Assembly (NCBI RefSeq): GCF_011074955.1
Contig: NZ_WUQJ01000037.1
Location: 1 to 64,000, forward strand
Source: Marinobacter caseinilyticus
Lineage (GTDB): Bacteria > Pseudomonadota > Gammaproteobacteria > Pseudomonadales > Oleiphilaceae
Length of the DNA: 64,000 nucleotides
Reading direction: 5' to 3'
The translations under genes were made by a program, and so were the position numbers. The notes under the pieces were generated by a model that was given only the letters and a program-made list of their open reading frames with translations, ran no database searches and was not told where the DNA came from. Within the stretch, counting starts at the first letter, position 1, and every line of letters starts with the position of its first letter. Positions 62,148-64,000 of this stretch are shown in pieces.

Positions 62148-63635
62148 ATGAAATACAATGACCTTCGCGATTTTATCGACCAGCTGGAACAGCAGGGCGA
62201 GCTCAAGCGTATTGCCGTGGAAGTCGACCCCTATCTGGAAATGACCGAGATCTGTGACCGGACCCTGCGTGCTGGCGGCCCGGCGCTGTTGTTTGAGCGT
62301 CCGAAAGGTCATTCCATGCCGGTGCTGGCCAACCTGTTTGGTACGCCCAAGCGCGTGGCCATGGGAATGGGGCAGGACGATGTTGCCAGCTTGCGGGATG
62401 TTGGCAAACTGCTGGCCTTCCTGAAGGAACCTGACCCGCCCAAGGGTTTCAAAGACGCGCTCGAAAAATTGCCGGTCTTTCGGAAGGTCATGAAAATGAG
62501 TCCGAAAGTGTTACGCTCGGCGCCCTGCCAGGAGGTGGTGGTCGAGAAAGACGCCGTCGATCTTCATCAGATTCCGATCCAGCATTGCTGGCCGGGTGAT
62601 GCGGGACCGCTCGTGACCTGGCCATTGGTCATTACCCGCGGGCCTCACAAGGAACGTCAGAACCTCGGCATCTATCGCCAGCAGTTGATCGGAAAAAACC
62701 GATTGATCATGCGGTGGCTAAGCCATCGCGGTGGTGCCTTGGATTTTCAGGAATGGCAGCAGGCTCATCCGGGGGAACCGTTTCCGGTCGCGGTGGCGTT
62801 GGGCGCCGACCCGGCCACCATTCTCGGAGCGGTGACGCCGGTGCCAGACTCGCTGTCAGAGTATGCGTTTGCCGGCTTGCTGCGCGGAGCCCGCACCGAA
62901 CTGGTCAAGGCCCAGCTGAGTGAGTTGCAGGTTCCGGCCAGCGCCGAAATTGTGTTGGAAGGCTTTATTTACCCTGAGGACACTGCCCCGGAAGGCCCGT
63001 TTGGCGACCATACCGGGTATTACAACGAAGTAGAGCAGTTCCCGGTGTTTACAGTGGAGCGCATGACTCACCGCCGGGATCCGATTTATCACAGCACCTA
63101 TACCGGTCGTCCACCGGATGAGCCTGCGATTCTCGGTGTGGCGTTGAACGAAGTATTCATCCCAATACTGCAGAAGCAGTTTCCGGAGATTGTCGATTTT
63201 TATCTGCCGCCGGAGGGGTGTTCTTATCGACTGGCCATCGTAACCATGAAAAAGCAGTACCCTGGCCATGCCAAGCGCGTCATGATGGGAGTATGGTCAT
63301 TTTTACGGCAATTCATGTACACCAAATTTGTCATCGTGACGGATGATGACGTGAATGCGCGGGACTGGAAAGACGTTATTTGGGCCATGACTACGCGTAT
63401 GGATCCAATACGGGACACCATGATGGTGGAGAACACGCCGATTGATTATCTCGACTTTGCGTCGCCGGTGGCGGGCCTGGGTTCCAAAATGGGGCTTGAT
63501 GCCACCAACAAATGGCCCGGCGAAACCGAACGCGAATGGGGCACGCCCATTGCCATGACGGCGGATGTCCGTCAGCGGGTGGACGAGCTGTGGGATAGCC
63601 TGGGCATTGATTCGGAGGGCGCGCACCCCGACTGA
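62148..63635 (+). CDS. ubiD: 4-hydroxy-3-polyprenylbenzoate decarboxylase UbiD
   Basis: UbiD (495 aa) decarboxylates polyprenyl-4-hydroxybenzoate in ubiquinone synthesis, using prenylated FMN made by UbiX. The N-terminus MKYNDLRDFIDQLEQQGELKRI and the segments GPHKERQNLGIYRQQLIGKNRLIMRW, PEGPFGDHTGYYNEVEQFPVF (the Glu, Asp and Arg/Glu network of the active site), and KFVIVTDDDVNARDW match. A flavin-reductase-like gene follows 2 nt later. The order rho-ubiD-reductase is widespread among gammaproteobacteria. Confidence 0.95.
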   Translation: MKYNDLRDFIDQLEQQGELKRIAVEVDPYLEMTEICDRTLRAGGPALLFERPKGHSMPVLANLFGTPKRVAMGMGQDDVASLRDVGKLLAFLKEPDPPKGFKDALEKLPVFRKVMKMSPKVLRSAPCQEVVVEKDAVDLHQIPIQHCWPGDAGPLVTWPLVITRGPHKERQNLGIYRQQLIGKNRLIMRWLSHRGGALDFQEWQQAHPGEPFPVAVALGADPATILGAVTPVPDSLSEYAFAGLLRGARTELVKAQLSELQVPASAEIVLEGFIYPEDTAPEGPFGDHTGYYNEVEQFPVFTVERMTHRRDPIYHSTYTGRPPDEPAILGVALNEVFIPILQKQFPEIVDFYLPPEGCSYRLAIVTMKKQYPGHAKRVMMGVWSFLRQFMYTKFVIVTDDDVNARDWKDVIWAMTTRMDPIRDTMMVENTPIDYLDFASPVAGLGSKMGLDATNKWPGETEREWGTPIAMTADVRQRVDELWDSLGIDSEGAHPD

Positions 63636-63636
63636 T

Positions 63637-64000
63637 ATGAACGAGCGCGATCCGGTTCCCGAGCCAGGCAAGGCTGCCGGGGCGCTGCACCGGGTTTACT
63701 TGCAGCCCTCAAAGCTGTCCTTTCTGGCATCCGAGGCAGACGATTTGCTAGCGGCGGCGACCCAAGCCGGCATTGCGGTGCCTTTTGCCTGCCGCAACGG
63801 GGTCTGTGAGTTGTGTGAAGCCAGGCTCATCGACGGCACCGCTCTGAATACCCGAAACCAACAGACACTATCGCCCGCTACGCGCCTGATGCTTTGCCGC
63901 ACACAGGCGCGCAGCTCACTCGAACTGGAGATTGAGGCCGTTATGGCAGCAGGACAAACGACACCCCGTGAATTTCAGGCCAATGTGGTAGGGGTGCACT
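63637..64000 (+). CDS. 2Fe-2S ferredoxin/flavin reductase, cut by the window end
   Basis: The first 121 codons of a reductase. A plant-type [2Fe-2S] ferredoxin domain is clear: CRNGVCELCEARL supplies three cysteines and MLCRTQ the fourth. The FAD and NAD(P)H domains expected in such proteins lie beyond the window. The arrangement suits the CDP-6-deoxy-delta-3,4-glucoseen reductase-like/NAD(P)H-flavin reductases encoded next to ubiD, which may supply reduced flavin, but the exact role is unproven. The start ATG follows the ubiD stop after 1 nt. Confidence 0.8.
   Translation, partial: MNERDPVPEPGKAAGALHRVYLQPSKLSFLASEADDLLAAATQAGIAVPFACRNGVCELCEARLIDGTALNTRNQQTLSPATRLMLCRTQARSSLELEIEAVMAAGQTTPREFQANVVGVH

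Overview
The window reads as a chromosomal segment from a marine gammaproteobacterium, most likely Marinobacter or a close relative. This rests on remembered family resemblance and gene content (PQQ and alginate loci, Bfr/Bfd, Rsd/AlgQ, Tex, PldA with cytochrome c5 and Rep), not on any search. Coding density is high. Genes are moderately GC-rich with conventional starts and Shine-Dalgarno sites, and overlapping ATGA or TGATG junctions are common. TAG is used as a normal stop codon.

Region 1 (1-8045): an IS6-family transposase remnant and a G13 tract precede a PQQ biosynthesis cluster, pqqABCDE plus an S9-family peptidase. pqqA-D are intact. pqqE carries an in-frame TAG inside the radical-SAM CxxxCxxC motif, and the peptidase has a one-base frameshift in a G run. 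Facing this cluster on the other strand is an intact two-gene unit, a c-type cytochrome and a PQQ-dependent sugar dehydrogenase, which would use the cofactor. A tRNA-Arg(CCG) follows, with three TGGACAC repeats at 11-bp spacing beyond its 3' end.

Region 2 (8046-26235): a complete alginate polymerisation, modification and export operon in the order algD-8-44-K-E-G-I-J-F-X-L-A-C. The IJF and XL blocks are exchanged relative to the classic Pseudomonas aeruginosa order, and a phosphomannomutase (algC) closes the operon. A second, very similar phosphomannomutase lies at 36988-38343.

Region 3 (26236-39872): a CidA/LrgA-LrgB pair; a five-gene Dpp/Opp-type peptide importer with two strong hairpins after the binding-protein gene; a LysR regulator overlapping a PepQ-like prolidase; a Fur-box-preceded bfd with bfr downstream; the second phosphomannomutase; and an outer-membrane phospholipase A with a small membrane protein.

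Region 4 (39873-64000): mostly housekeeping genes. They are cytochrome c5, Rep helicase, a GGDEF-EAL protein, a 183-bp fold-back intergenic element, Tex, GshA, an RMF-like protein, an orphan FliL-like protein, DsbB, Rsd/AlgQ, an FKBP prolyl isomerase, two small conserved proteins, an ABC-F protein (YheS type), Ppx/GppA, thioredoxin, a molybdopterin operon (moaB-moeA-moaD-moaE), Rho, UbiD and the start of a 2Fe-2S flavin reductase.

I found no CRISPR array, prophage or intact insertion sequence. The points most worth a second look are the lesions in the PQQ locus beside intact PQQ-using genes, the rearranged alginate operon with duplicated phosphomannomutase, the fold-back element at 44.6-44.8 kb, and the repeats beside the tRNA.
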